Below, piece after piece: positions 8,450 through 18,043 of a stretch of DNA of 64,000 bases. Each line of letters starts with the position of its first letter. The stretch's first letter is position 1. The notes below the pieces were generated by a model. That model was not told where the DNA came from. It worked only from the letters and a program-made list of their open reading frames with translations, and did no database searches. Origin of the DNA: Campylobacter sp. MG1. GTDB taxonomy: Bacteria; Campylobacterota; Campylobacteria; Campylobacterales; Campylobacteraceae. The position numbers and the translations under genes were made by a program. Where the stretch lies: contig NZ_JANYME010000003.1 in NCBI RefSeq assembly GCF_026616895.1, positions 124,001 through 188,000 of the forward strand, read 5' to 3'.

Positions 8450-8848
8450 ATGAAAAAATTAATTATAACATTATGTTGTTTAGGATTTTTAAATGCTGGA
8501 ATTTATACTAATATTGATACAGCGTTTGAAAAGGCTGAAAAAAATAACAAACTTTTAGTTTTATTTGCAGTAACTGATACTTGCAGACATTGTCATACAT
8601 TTTTAAATAACTTAAAAAACACTCAAACCTTAGATATTTTAGGTAAAGAATATGAAGTAGCTATTTTAGAAATAAAAGACAATTTAGAATTATTTGCAAA
8701 TTATTTTACTTTAAGTGTTACTCCTACTACTTTTGTAATAAATCCTAAAAGACCAGATTTGTTTATACCAGAGATAAAAGGTGCTGTTGAACCTAATAAG
8801 GTTTTAGAATATGTAGATAAAGTAAGGGAAGTTTTAAATCCTAAATAA
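8450..8848 (+). CDS. Periplasmic thioredoxin-like protein with a CRHC active site
   Basis: 132 residues from ATG 8450, preferred over ATG 8444 because of better spacing to AAAGGA and a signal peptide starting MKKLIITLCC. Thioredoxin fold: active site CRHC in DTCRHCHTF, then the cis-Pro loop VTPTTFVI. This fits a periplasmic disulfide reductase or isomerase. The ICE's transfer proteins TraN and TraU are Cys-rich, and its TraF has no CXXC, so this protein may supply the redox function that TrbB/DsbC supplies in other F-type systems. That role is inferred. Confidence 0.8.
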   Translation: MKKLIITLCCLGFLNAGIYTNIDTAFEKAEKNNKLLVLFAVTDTCRHCHTFLNNLKNTQTLDILGKEYEVAILEIKDNLELFANYFTLSVTPTTFVINPKRPDLFIPEIKGAVEPNKVLEYVDKVREVLNPK

Positions 8849-8869
8849 TTAATTATCTATTTTATAAAT

Positions 8870-8928
8870 ATTATTTAACTAATACTTATTTAATAATATA
8901 TCATTATAAACATTATTTAACTAATACT
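8870..8928. repeat. 17-bp direct repeat, two copies 42 bp apart
   Basis: ATTATTTAACTAATACT occurs at 8870-8886 and 8912-8928. It resembles the TTACTAATATTTAA-type repeats of the array upstream of parM (34.7-34.96 kb), so it may be a second partition-protein site. Confidence 0.55.
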
Positions 8929-8950
8929 AAAGTAGTATTTTAGTATTAGT
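8920..8950. terminator. Convergent terminator hairpin
   Basis: A 12-bp perfect stem ACTAATACTAAA / TTTAGTATTAGT with a 7-nt loop lies between convergent genes. It overlaps the stop of the minus-strand gene. Confidence 0.7.
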
Positions 8951-9220
8951 TCTAAATTGATTAATTAAAATTTTTATCTTTTTTAAGGCAGTGTTTTCAC
9001 GTTGTGTTATATTATTGCATTCTATTTTATAGCTAATTTTTACTATACCTTTATATTGTTGAATTTTATAAGGAAAGTTTATACAGTGTTTTAAAATTAA
9101 AAATAAGTTATTGTGTTTTATTTCAATTCCAAATATTGAGTAATCTAAAAAACTATCTATAAAATAATCAGTATTTTTATATTGACCTCTTTGTGTATTA
9201 ATAATTAAATCTCTTTGCAT
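8927..9220 (-). CDS. Hypothetical 97-residue protein
   Basis: Last gene of the traN operon, overlapping the helicase stop as TAATG. It is soluble and lysine-rich, with no recognised motif. The stop codon lies in the terminator stem. Confidence 0.55.
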   Translation of the reverse strand: MQRDLIINTQRGQYKNTDYFIDSFLDYSIFGIEIKHNNLFLILKHCINFPYKIQQYKGIVKISYKIECNNITQRENTALKKIKILINQFRTNTKILL

Positions 9221-10632
9221 TATTTTTCCTTATTATTTTGTATAAAATTTAAAATATCTTTTGGCATAATCAGGTTTTGTTTTGCTCTAGTAATTGCTAC
9301 ATATAAAAGGTTTAATTCTTCTTTTTCTTCTAGTGATATTTTGTAATCTTTTGTAAGCTCTACATTTAAAAACTCTAACCCCTTGGATTTATGTGCTGTT
9401 GTAATAATATAATCAGCATTATTCATATTATTTACTAAATGTTTTTTAAGTAGCTTAATTAATTCATATATACTTTTATTTTGACTTAAATACTTACATA
9501 TAATTACTACCTTATTTTTTAATTCTATATCATTAGTAGCATTAATAAAATCTGTTAAATCATAAAAATTGCTAAACTTTAAATACCATTCATTTTTTAC
9601 ATATTCTTTTTTATTTATAATTAGATTACATATATCTATTAACTCATTACAAGTTTCTTTTATATCTCCTACTACATAAATACTTTTTTCTTGCTCGGCG
9701 TATTTTATTGCAGTATCAAACAATATGGCATTAGTTCTAGTAATTATTGTTAATTGTTCGTTTTCAATATATTTTTCGTTTAATCCTATAAAATCATTTT
9801 TAGCACCATTTAATTTTAATATTATAGTTGCTAATTCACCTATCTTAGGAGAACAACGAAAAGACTGAGTAAGGTATAAAATATTTGCATTTTTTAAATT
9901 TGATAATTTGTTTAGAGCATTATTTGCTCCTCTAAAAGAATAAATGCTTTGATAAGTATCTCCAATAAAGACTTTCTTAGCTTTTTGTTGTAATACTATA
10001 TCAATTACACAATCATTTAAATCTTGTGCCTCATCTACTAATATATAATCATATTCTAATACTGGATTTGATAACTGAAATTCTTTTAAATAAAAATCAT
10101 GTTCATATATAATATTATCATTATTTTTAATATTTTCATCTAATTCTTTCATTATAGCATTAGAAATCCTAGTATTTAAATTTAAAGCCTTATCTTCTAA
10201 TTGTTTTTTGGAAAAACTTAATAAATTGTTTTCACTAGAATTACAATAACTTTTATATATTTTTAAAAATATATTTATAATTTTAAGTTTAGTATTATTG
10301 TCTTTTAATTGTTTTAAGCTTTTAAAATCAAATAAATCATTAGCTTTTATATTACCTAAAATTCTTTGCTTTAATCTTAGTGTTTTTTCTAATTGTTTAA
10401 AGGCTAAAGAGTGCATAGTAAATACACTCACATTCTTTAAATGCTTAAACTTCTGTTTAGCCTCATCGCCCATTGATTTATTGTATGCTAAATATAGTAT
10501 TTTTTTATCTTTTCTCTTTTCACAAAACTTAATTAATGTGCTAGTCTTTCCACAACCAGCATAGGCCTCTATTACTAAAATATCATCAAAATCAGCAGTT
10601 ACTATTTTATTTTGCTCTTTTGTTAGCATCAT
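9220..10632 (-). CDS. UvrD/Rep-like superfamily 1 DNA helicase (compact)
   Basis: 470 residues with all SF1A motifs in order: Q-motif LTKEQNKIV, Walker A AYAGCGKT (about 23-30), Walker B ILVDEAQD, motif III GDTYQSIYSFRGA, motif IV LTQSFRCS, motif V TTAHKSKGLEF, motif VI LLYVAITRAK. It is much shorter than chromosomal UvrD or PcrA (about 650-700), so the 1B/2B insertions are reduced. It lies in the traN operon, overlapping the NusA-like gene by 26 bases. A role in conjugal or rolling-circle DNA unwinding is inferred. Confidence 0.88.
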   Translation of the reverse strand: MMLTKEQNKIVTADFDDILVIEAYAGCGKTSTLIKFCEKRKDKKILYLAYNKSMGDEAKQKFKHLKNVSVFTMHSLAFKQLEKTLRLKQRILGNIKANDLFDFKSLKQLKDNNTKLKIINIFLKIYKSYCNSSENNLLSFSKKQLEDKALNLNTRISNAIMKELDENIKNNDNIIYEHDFYLKEFQLSNPVLEYDYILVDEAQDLNDCVIDIVLQQKAKKVFIGDTYQSIYSFRGANNALNKLSNLKNANILYLTQSFRCSPKIGELATIILKLNGAKNDFIGLNEKYIENEQLTIITRTNAILFDTAIKYAEQEKSIYVVGDIKETCNELIDICNLIINKKEYVKNEWYLKFSNFYDLTDFINATNDIELKNKVVIICKYLSQNKSIYELIKLLKKHLVNNMNNADYIITTAHKSKGLEFLNVELTKDYKISLEEKEELNLLYVAITRAKQNLIMPKDILNFIQNNKEK

Positions 10633-11296
10633 TATCCTTAAAATATATTTTATAACCTTTGCCTATGCTACTTATAATTTTACTTTTAACTCTACTATCA
10701 ACTGGCTTTTTGGTAAATATAGTAATGGTGTTATTATTTATCTTAATAAAGAATTGTTTTAGATTTTGTTTTAGTATATAAATGATAATTTTGGTTTGAT
10801 TTTTAGTATCTAAAACAAATTCATTTCTAAAATTATCAATCTTATTTATTTTAGTAATAAAAAAATATTTTTCTTTAAAAAATTCTATACTATGCTGATC
10901 TTGTTTTGATAATTGATTAAAAGGTAATATAGCCATAGCTATAGGAGTTTTTACTATATAACCATATTTATAACTATCTATAATCTCGCCTTTAATAACT
11001 TTTTTTAAATACTTATACCTTAAATCTTTAATTTCATTATTCAAATGATTATTATTTACTTCTTGCTCTAGTTTTTGCTTTATGTTATTTATTATTTTTT
11101 TTGTTAATCTAAATTCTCTCTCAAAGTTATCTATATGATTTTCATATAAATAACATTTATCATCTTCTAATTCTAAATACACATCATATTTTAACCCCAA
11201 CTCTTTTTTAATTAAAAATTGTAATAAAATTAATAATTCAAGTTTTGATACTTGATATTTACATTCTAAATCATTAAAAAAATCATTTATTTTCAT
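10607..11296 (-). CDS. NusA-like protein (N-terminal domain plus S1-like domain)
   Basis: 229 residues. Residues 1-60 have the NusA N-terminal pattern (KYQVSKLELLILLQFLIKKE, then a beta hairpin DVYLELEDDKCYLYE). Residues about 95-175 read as an S1-like RNA-binding fold (VIKGEIIDSYKYGYIVKT, AILPFNQLSKQD, FFITKINKI). The tail (ITIFTKKPVDSRVKSKIIS) could be a small KH-like piece. NusA modulates pausing and antitermination. A second copy in the traN operon could help RNA polymerase through long ICE operons. Homology is by eye and remote; it could be another S1 protein. Confidence 0.4.
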   Translation of the reverse strand: MKINDFFNDLECKYQVSKLELLILLQFLIKKELGLKYDVYLELEDDKCYLYENHIDNFEREFRLTKKIINNIKQKLEQEVNNNHLNNEIKDLRYKYLKKVIKGEIIDSYKYGYIVKTPIAMAILPFNQLSKQDQHSIEFFKEKYFFITKINKIDNFRNEFVLDTKNQTKIIIYILKQNLKQFFIKINNNTITIFTKKPVDSRVKSKIISSIGKGYKIYFKDNDANKRAK

Positions 11297-13853
11297 TTGT
11301 TTTATAAGCCTCCCTTTTATCTATATTTTCTTTTATTAGGGTATTGTTTATTACTGATATATATTTACTTAAATCTTCAGTGCTAACATCTGATAGATTT
11401 GCACTAGCACTGATGCCAAAATCGGCTAATACCTCATCAAAATTCATATCATTAAAATCTAGTAATTTAAATTGTTCTAATGTTAATCCATCACAAAAAT
11501 TAACACCTTTTAATTTAGGATTAGTTTTTGCTTGTCTTTCAGCATTTTCCATAATAATTCTTGCAAAACGTGAGTTTTGACAACAAAAATTATATATATG
11601 TTCCGTATATCTAGGAAAGCTAATAGTTCCTCTTATAGCTCCAAAAGGGCCTGATTTTCTTGTTTTAGAATAATAATCTATTCTTCTTGTATGGTTTATA
11701 AATCTACACGAACCATCGGCTACTTTTTGTACAAAACCCTCTTGTTCTGATAAATCACTTTTACAAGTATTAAGTCTTGCACTTGCTAATTTTAAGTTAG
11801 ATAAATTATAACCAGTGCTAATTTTTGCATCAAGTGAGCCTAATTTAGAAGTTCTATCTACTTTAAAAGCTTTTTCTCCATCATAAGCATACGCAATATT
11901 ACAACCACTACCAGCTACATTTGTAACTCTAGTTGTAGCCTTTGCACTATTTATATACTCAGCACAAGTGCTATTGTATGCACTTTTTAAATAACTTTTC
12001 TTACTATCGCAAAAAGCTTTAGCCTCATCGCTAGTTTTAAATTCCAATACTTCTGGAAATTCTATTTTTTGTTCTTTAAATTTAGCATGACAACAAGTTT
12101 TTTGATGATTTTGAGCAAAACCTACATCAAATTCTACATATTTAGCATATTCACTATCAACTAAATTTAAAATACCACCACTAAAAAAGCTATAAAACAT
12201 AGGTTTTATTAAACATTGAGTAGCCTGTGTCGCCATCATTGCGACATATTCAGCTAAAATACTTGGGTGAAAACCACTCATTCTAATATTACCCAAATTA
12301 GATGCAGGACAACTATATATTTGTTTTTCTAAGATGTTATGTCTTTGAGCCTTAAAAATTCTTATATCATTAGGGATATATTCTTTATTACTACCTTTTC
12401 TTACTTCTTTTAATTCCTTTATTAATTCATTAGCAGCATAAGTCTTAGCTAAAGAAACATTATCTATATTTTCATTACAATCTTTTACAATTATTTCTTT
12501 ATTTTCTAAAGGACAAATAGCTTTTTTATTACTATCTTCAATACAAGCCTTAGTTTTTAAATGTGTATAATCATCATTCTTCTTATTCTCAGTCTTTAAT
12601 ATATCATCTTGTATTATCGTATTAGATTTTTGTTTAAAACCTATTAAACATTTACCTAATGACTTAGGTTTTTGCACCTTTGTAACTTCAATTACTTCTT
12701 TTTTATTATTTTGTGTATTGTATTCTAAGATATCGTCTTTTATTTTAGCGTTATCTTTAATTACTTTTTCATTCATATTAGTAATTGAGTTTAATTCTTT
12801 AAATTCAAATGAGTTTTCATCTGCTAAATAATTATTAGATATAGTTGAGGTCTTTATTTGTTTATAAGCCTCATCTTTTTCTTTTACTTTTTCTACTTCA
12901 TTTGATATGGTTTTATTACTAGCATTCTTTGATATAGTCGGCATAGAAAAATCAGTAAAATTTCTAGCAGTATTTATATTATTTACTTTATCACTCTTTA
13001 GAGCATAAAATAATATTTCATCATTTTTATATGATGTATTAGTAATAAAAATGCTTTGAGAGATTTTGCCTAATAAACCTTGTTCTATAATTCTTGCAAT
13101 ATCTTCTCTTCCTAAAGGACTATCGCAATCTTTACTAGTGCAATAACAACCATTAGTAGATAAATCACTTATTGTATTTATTATACTAACACTATTTGCA
13201 TTATTAACTTGTAAAGTATAGCCACTATATACTCCTAATTTTTCATAACATATACCTTTACCACCACTAAAAAACCAAAAATACTTCTTTTCCTTTGCAA
13301 CATTTATATCTTTATTAAAAATTTCGCATTCTCTTTTATAGCATTCATTAACTTGTTTATAATTATTAAAAATTGATTTATTAAAACCCCAACTACGAAA
13401 TTCACCGCATTTTTTTTGTATAGCCTCTAATCTTGTTTTATTAATTTGTCTTTCAATTACCTTATAATCCTTAGCAAAAATTAACTCATTTAAATATTTG
13501 CCAGTTTCATTATAATTATCATCATAATTTACATTACCACTACAAACACCTTTTATATTGTTTAATGTAGCAAGAGTTGTGTTTTTATTATTTTTAATAT
13601 TTAAGTTAAGTCCATTATTATTATAATTTAATTGAACTTTTAATAATAGTTCTTCTCCAGCACCTTGATAAATTCCTTGAATTTCTTTGCCTTTTTCATT
13701 GCTACCTATAACTTCTTTTTTTAGGTTTTCAACTTTAAAAGAGTTAATGTCTTTGTTTTCAGTAATAGACTTCATTATAGCATTAACATCAATATTATTA
13801 GCACTAAGATTTAATCCTATAAAAATATAACAAATTAAACTTTTCTTTAACAT
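11283..13853 (-). CDS. traN: TraN, mating-pair stabilisation outer-membrane protein
   Basis: 856 residues with a signal peptide (about 1-18). Very rich in Cys, with TraN-type Cys clusters in the C-terminal third (KTCCHAKFKEQ, NFCCQNSRFARII) and an N-terminal Cys segment around 130-240. TraN contacts recipient surface proteins and stabilises mating pairs. The many disulfides imply dependence on periplasmic oxidoreductases. Overlaps the NusA-like gene by 14 bases. First gene of its operon behind ICE promoter site 3. Confidence 0.85.
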   Translation of the reverse strand: MLKKSLICYIFIGLNLSANNIDVNAIMKSITENKDINSFKVENLKKEVIGSNEKGKEIQGIYQGAGEELLLKVQLNYNNNGLNLNIKNNKNTTLATLNNIKGVCSGNVNYDDNYNETGKYLNELIFAKDYKVIERQINKTRLEAIQKKCGEFRSWGFNKSIFNNYKQVNECYKRECEIFNKDINVAKEKKYFWFFSGGKGICYEKLGVYSGYTLQVNNANSVSIINTISDLSTNGCYCTSKDCDSPLGREDIARIIEQGLLGKISQSIFITNTSYKNDEILFYALKSDKVNNINTARNFTDFSMPTISKNASNKTISNEVEKVKEKDEAYKQIKTSTISNNYLADENSFEFKELNSITNMNEKVIKDNAKIKDDILEYNTQNNKKEVIEVTKVQKPKSLGKCLIGFKQKSNTIIQDDILKTENKKNDDYTHLKTKACIEDSNKKAICPLENKEIIVKDCNENIDNVSLAKTYAANELIKELKEVRKGSNKEYIPNDIRIFKAQRHNILEKQIYSCPASNLGNIRMSGFHPSILAEYVAMMATQATQCLIKPMFYSFFSGGILNLVDSEYAKYVEFDVGFAQNHQKTCCHAKFKEQKIEFPEVLEFKTSDEAKAFCDSKKSYLKSAYNSTCAEYINSAKATTRVTNVAGSGCNIAYAYDGEKAFKVDRTSKLGSLDAKISTGYNLSNLKLASARLNTCKSDLSEQEGFVQKVADGSCRFINHTRRIDYYSKTRKSGPFGAIRGTISFPRYTEHIYNFCCQNSRFARIIMENAERQAKTNPKLKGVNFCDGLTLEQFKLLDFNDMNFDEVLADFGISASANLSDVSTEDLSKYISVINNTLIKENIDKREAYKTNENK

Positions 13854-13871
13854 TTTTTCTCCTTTTTATTT

Positions 13872-13905
13872 CATATTATTAGAAAGTTAAAAGAAAGTTC
13901 ATTTA
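13872..13905 (-). promoter_or_regulatory. ICE promoter element (site 3), upstream of traN
   Basis: Minus strand: AAATGAACT (one change from AAACGAACT), a 14-nt spacer, then TAATAATATG, ending 19 nt before the traN ATG. GGAG follows the -10-like block. Confidence 0.6.
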
Positions 13906-14017
13906 GTTGAAAAAAAATTTTTATTTTTTTTTAATTCAAAATCAATATACTTATAAGTGGAGTATTTTTAAGCATAAAAATTTATTAATAATATAATTTA
14001 AACAAAGAGAGTATAAA

Positions 14018-16159
14018 ATGGCATTTTTACATTGCAAACAAGAATTTGATAATTTAAATAAAGACATTTATGAATATGTAGCTTTTTTACCAGAACATTT
14101 AACATTAAATAAAGTAGTTTATTTACTAAATAATGCAAAAACACAAAAATCAGAACAATTTTATAAATGGCAGTTTCTTTATAGCTTGATAAATTCAGGT
14201 CTTTATTCAAAAGATTATATAGGAACAGAAATACATTTACCAAAAGGCAATAAAGATAGCAAACATATAAAAATAGATGCTTGTATATTTGATGATATAA
14301 CTTGGTTTTCAAAATATAAAAATTATCATAATAATAACGATTTAAATGATTTAGAATGGATAAAACAGCATATTATAGCCATTATCGAATTTAAAAAAAA
14401 TGATAGTAAAGATATACAAGAAATTTACGAAAAACAAGTAAAAACATATTTAAAAGAAAGTGAGAGAGATTTTTGTTTAGGTATTTATTATGATACTGAA
14501 AAATTATTTTTATTTAAAAAAGAAAAAGGTAAATTTTTAAGATATGCAGAAGAGTTTAATTCTTTAGCTGATAATTCAAAAACGAAAGATTTAAACCTAC
14601 ATCTTACTGACCCTTATAATTATATTCCAAATTTTAATGATTTATTAAGTCAAACACAACCAAAACAACTACAAGAAAAAAGAACTATAAAAGATTTAGA
14701 TGCTATATCTGGTATTCACTCTACACAAATAAGTAATGCAATGTATAAAATCCTAGAAACAATGGATAAAGTTAGTTTAGTCAATCAAAAAGGTTATTCA
14801 ATATTAATACAAATTTTAGCAATTAAAATTTTTGATGAAAAAAGAGCTAATAAAAACAATTCATATCTACAATTTTACATTACACAAGAAGAAGAAAATT
14901 ACGAAAAAATATCAGATAAAATATTTAAAAATTTTATAGAGCGTATTAAAGAAATTATTAACGATGCAAGTGGTAATTATCGCCGTATATTAAAAGACAA
15001 AGAGCTAGATTTTCACAATGAAAACCATATAAAGGTTTTAATTAGCGTTGTTAAAGAATTACAAAATTATTCATTTGTCAAATCTCATAAAACTGATTTA
15101 TACCAGTTAATTTTTAACAACTTTGCCTCTCATTTTGTTAAAGGCGAAAACGGACAATTTTTAACACCTATACCAGTGATTGATTTTTTAGTAAAAATTG
15201 TTAATCCAAGAAATAATGAAACAATTATTGACCCAACAGTAGGTATAGCAGACTTTTTATCAGTTTCTTATGTCAATTCTAATAGTCAATTAGATGATAA
15301 TAACATATTTGGAGTAGATATTGACCCACAAATGATTAGCCTTGCTACTCTTAATATGCTTTTAAATGGGGATGGAAATGCAAAAATAGAACAAAAAAGC
15401 GATTTAGGCTCTATTCTTTATAAATTTGATAAAGAAAATGATATGATAGAGCTTGACCCTAATACAAATCAAAATGGGGAATGGGATAGAAGAGATGATA
15501 ATAAAGAGCTTAAAAAATTTGATGTTGTTTTAACCAATCCACCATTCGGACAAGGAAGAGCTTTCTATCCACGAAATGAAAAAGAAAGAAAAATAATAGA
15601 ATGTTATGAAACTTGGAACTTATATACAAAAACTAATAATAATAAAAGGCAAAAAGGTAAAAAAGTAAATGAATTAGATTTAGGTGTTTTATTTTTAGAA
15701 AACGCTTATAGAATTTTAAATAAAAATGGTAGGTTAGGTATAGTTTTATCAAATTCTATAGCTAGTATTGATACACATATTAAAGTTAGAGAATGGCTAA
15801 TGAAAAAGATGCGTATTGTGGCTTTATTTGATTTACCATCTAATACATTTGCAGAAACTGGAGTAAATGTAACAATAATAGTTGCATATAAACCAACCGA
15901 AAATAGATTAGCTGAATTAAGGCAAAGCAATTATCAAATTTTTATTAAAACTATAGAAAATTTAGGATATGAAGTAATAACAAAGGCTAAAAATAAAACA
16001 TTTGTTCCTATTTATAAAATAAACCCTAATAATTTTGAAATAGAAATAGATGAAAATGGAAAAGCTAAAATAGATGAAGATTTTACACAAACTATTTTTG
16101 AATTTAAAAAATGGTGCTTATCGCAAGAAGAAGATTTACAAAATATTTTCATTAAATAA
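14018..16159 (+). CDS. BcgI-like restriction-modification subunit (endonuclease fused to N6-adenine methylase)
   Basis: 713 residues. The N-terminal PD-(D/E)XK-type nuclease domain resembles HsdR_N: E71 (GTEIHLPK), D87 (KIDACIFDD), E124-F-K126 (AIIEFKKND). An HsdM-like methylase follows, with motif I IIDPTVGIADFL (about 407-418, variant of DPACGTG) and motif IV NPPFGQ (about 503-508). Fusion of cleavage and methylation with a separate S subunit next door, and no HsdR translocase, is the BcgI (type IIB/IIG) layout. Expected to methylate adenine and cut outside its site. First gene of the plus-strand defence block. Confidence 0.8.
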   Translation: MAFLHCKQEFDNLNKDIYEYVAFLPEHLTLNKVVYLLNNAKTQKSEQFYKWQFLYSLINSGLYSKDYIGTEIHLPKGNKDSKHIKIDACIFDDITWFSKYKNYHNNNDLNDLEWIKQHIIAIIEFKKNDSKDIQEIYEKQVKTYLKESERDFCLGIYYDTEKLFLFKKEKGKFLRYAEEFNSLADNSKTKDLNLHLTDPYNYIPNFNDLLSQTQPKQLQEKRTIKDLDAISGIHSTQISNAMYKILETMDKVSLVNQKGYSILIQILAIKIFDEKRANKNNSYLQFYITQEEENYEKISDKIFKNFIERIKEIINDASGNYRRILKDKELDFHNENHIKVLISVVKELQNYSFVKSHKTDLYQLIFNNFASHFVKGENGQFLTPIPVIDFLVKIVNPRNNETIIDPTVGIADFLSVSYVNSNSQLDDNNIFGVDIDPQMISLATLNMLLNGDGNAKIEQKSDLGSILYKFDKENDMIELDPNTNQNGEWDRRDDNKELKKFDVVLTNPPFGQGRAFYPRNEKERKIIECYETWNLYTKTNNNKRQKGKKVNELDLGVLFLENAYRILNKNGRLGIVLSNSIASIDTHIKVREWLMKKMRIVALFDLPSNTFAETGVNVTIIVAYKPTENRLAELRQSNYQIFIKTIENLGYEVITKAKNKTFVPIYKINPNNFEIEIDENGKAKIDEDFTQTIFEFKKWCLSQEEDLQNIFIK

Positions 16160-16171
16160 AAAGTAGACAAA

Positions 16172-17644
16172 ATGAAACATTATATAGATATACCACAAGT
16201 AATAAATTATAAAGACATGTTAAAAAATTATTATAGTTTTTCTAGCAATACATATAAACAATTAATTATGAAAAATAATAATGTAAAAACATTAAAAGAG
16301 TGCTTGGAAAGAGATCTAAAAAGAAGTGATTTAGGATGTGAAGTTGGTTCTTCAGCCTATGTAAAAAAATCAAAATACTGTTTTATAAAAAGTAGAGCTT
16401 TACAAAAATACTCTTTTTTACCTAATTTTGAAAAAAGTGCAAGTGAATATATAATTCCACAAGCTTTTATAAATATGAATTTAAAAGAAAACGATGTAAT
16501 TATTTCAAAGGATAGTAATATAGGAGAAGTAATCATACTAGATAAAGATTATCCAAATACTATGCTTTCTGGTGCTTTATATAAACTACCGATTAAAAAA
16601 AATAAATTTTATATTCTATCAATAATAAAACACGATATTTTTAAACAACAACTAGATTTTTTAGTTCCGAAAGGAGCAACTATAAGACATGCTAAAACTT
16701 TATTTTTGGATTGCAAAATTCCATTTCCAAAAAATAATATAGAACAAACTATAGCATTTGTAGAAAAAATTACAAAATCCATTATAAATAAAGAAAAATT
16801 AATAAGAAAAAGACATGAGCAAATAACAAACCTTATACAAGAAGAGCTTGTTAATAATCAAAAAAAAGATAAATTTATCTATAAAGAACCAACTATAAAA
16901 GATTTAGAAGAAAATGCTAGACTAGATACTGGTATTCATTCTAAAGATTTTAAATATATTGAATTTTTAGTCAAAAATTACAAAAATGGATATTTTTTTA
17001 TTGATAATGAAAATATTAAAAGTGGTAATACGCCAGAAATTAGGTATATATCAGATTATGAAAACTTGCCTTATAAATGGCTAACTCCAACGCATTTTAA
17101 TAGTTATGGAAATATTATTATTGATGAGTATATTAGACACAAAAAAACTAATAATATAAAAAATGATTGTATTTTACTTGTAAATCGTGGGGATGGTATA
17201 GATTGTGGTAAAAGTATGTTTTATTGTTTTAAAGATTTTGGATTAGGACATCATAATCAAGGACTATATAAAGTATTTGGATATGATACAGCACGATTAA
17301 TTTTTATTCTTTGTTTTTTAAATACTAATTTTATGAGAAAATATTGTGGGCTTTTAACAACAGGCTCTAAGATGAAAGAATTAAAAATAGAACATTTTTT
17401 AACAATTCCTTTTCCTAATTTTACAAGTAAAAAACAGCAAGAAATATCTAACTTATATTACAATCCAAATATAGATATAGATTATAAAATGGTAAAATTA
17501 GATAATTTTGATAATATTGATAATGAATTTTGTAAAAATGCTGGTATTTACAATTTAGATAAAAATATAAAATATTTGAAAAAAATTTTAAATTCAACTA
17601 TTGATAAAATTATAAATGAAGAAGATATAAATATTAGATTTTAA
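16172..17644 (+). CDS. HsdS-like DNA specificity subunit
   Basis: 490 residues starting 12 bases after the methylase. Two target-recognition halves separated by helical spacers: the N-terminal half ends about 215 with a coiled helix (KEKLIRKRHEQITNLIQEEL), and the C-terminal half begins ARLDTGIHSKDF. This is the two-TRD plan of type I and BcgI-type S subunits and sets the DNA sequence recognised by the 14018-16159 enzyme. Confidence 0.8.
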   Translation: MKHYIDIPQVINYKDMLKNYYSFSSNTYKQLIMKNNNVKTLKECLERDLKRSDLGCEVGSSAYVKKSKYCFIKSRALQKYSFLPNFEKSASEYIIPQAFINMNLKENDVIISKDSNIGEVIILDKDYPNTMLSGALYKLPIKKNKFYILSIIKHDIFKQQLDFLVPKGATIRHAKTLFLDCKIPFPKNNIEQTIAFVEKITKSIINKEKLIRKRHEQITNLIQEELVNNQKKDKFIYKEPTIKDLEENARLDTGIHSKDFKYIEFLVKNYKNGYFFIDNENIKSGNTPEIRYISDYENLPYKWLTPTHFNSYGNIIIDEYIRHKKTNNIKNDCILLVNRGDGIDCGKSMFYCFKDFGLGHHNQGLYKVFGYDTARLIFILCFLNTNFMRKYCGLLTTGSKMKELKIEHFLTIPFPNFTSKKQQEISNLYYNPNIDIDYKMVKLDNFDNIDNEFCKNAGIYNLDKNIKYLKKILNSTIDKIINEEDINIRF

Positions 17645-17662
17645 TTATAATAATAATTTTTT

Positions 17663-17740
17663 GCTAAAATAAAAACAACTTAGCGATGTTCAAAAACGCA
17701 TTTTGATTAAAACTACGCTAAGTTCCAGTCTTTTTTTTTC
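17663..17740 (+). ncRNA. Candidate small RNA with extended -10 promoter and U9 terminator
   Basis: TGCTAAAAT (17662-17670) looks like an extended -10. It is followed within 7 nt by a 9-bp stem AACTTAGCG (17677-17685) / CGCTAAGTT (17716-17724) that encloses an inner 6-bp hairpin TCAAAA/TTTTGA. Nine T follow at about 17731. The transcript would be about 60-65 nt. It may instead be only the terminator of the HsdS gene. Confidence 0.5.
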
Positions 17741-17816
17741 ATAGAAATTATTTATTTTAAATAGATTTTAATAGTTTTTCAATTATAATTTATAAAATAT
17801 TGAAAAAGGATAATCT

Positions 17817-18041
17817 GTGAAAGAAATTCATAAAATCAAATTTGGTGTTTTTTATTTGGCTATGGTGCTAAGTGGAATGTATTTAGCTTATTATTTATTT
17901 AGTATTGTGCTTTCTATAATGTTTGCAGGATTTAATCTAGGTATTATTATTAATATGAACCTTGTAGCAGTAGCATTATTTGTTTATTTTTATTCTCAAG
18001 CTAACAAAGAAAAACAATTATATTTAGATTATAAAGAATAG
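17817..18041 (+). CDS. Small membrane protein upstream of the Mrr-like nuclease
   Basis: 74 residues, starting GTG/ATG-proximal at 17817 behind AAGGATAATCT. Two transmembrane helices (about 10-32 and 38-60) and a short charged tail (QANKEKQLYLDYKE). It ends 2 bases before the membrane-anchored nuclease gene, so the two probably work together at the inner membrane. No family recognised. The annotated first codon is not ATG on the sequence line end (gtgaaagaa), so GTG start is likely. Confidence 0.65.
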   Translation: MKEIHKIKFGVFYLAMVLSGMYLAYYLFSIVLSIMFAGFNLGIIINMNLVAVALFVYFYSQANKEKQLYLDYKE

Positions 18042-18043
18042 CA

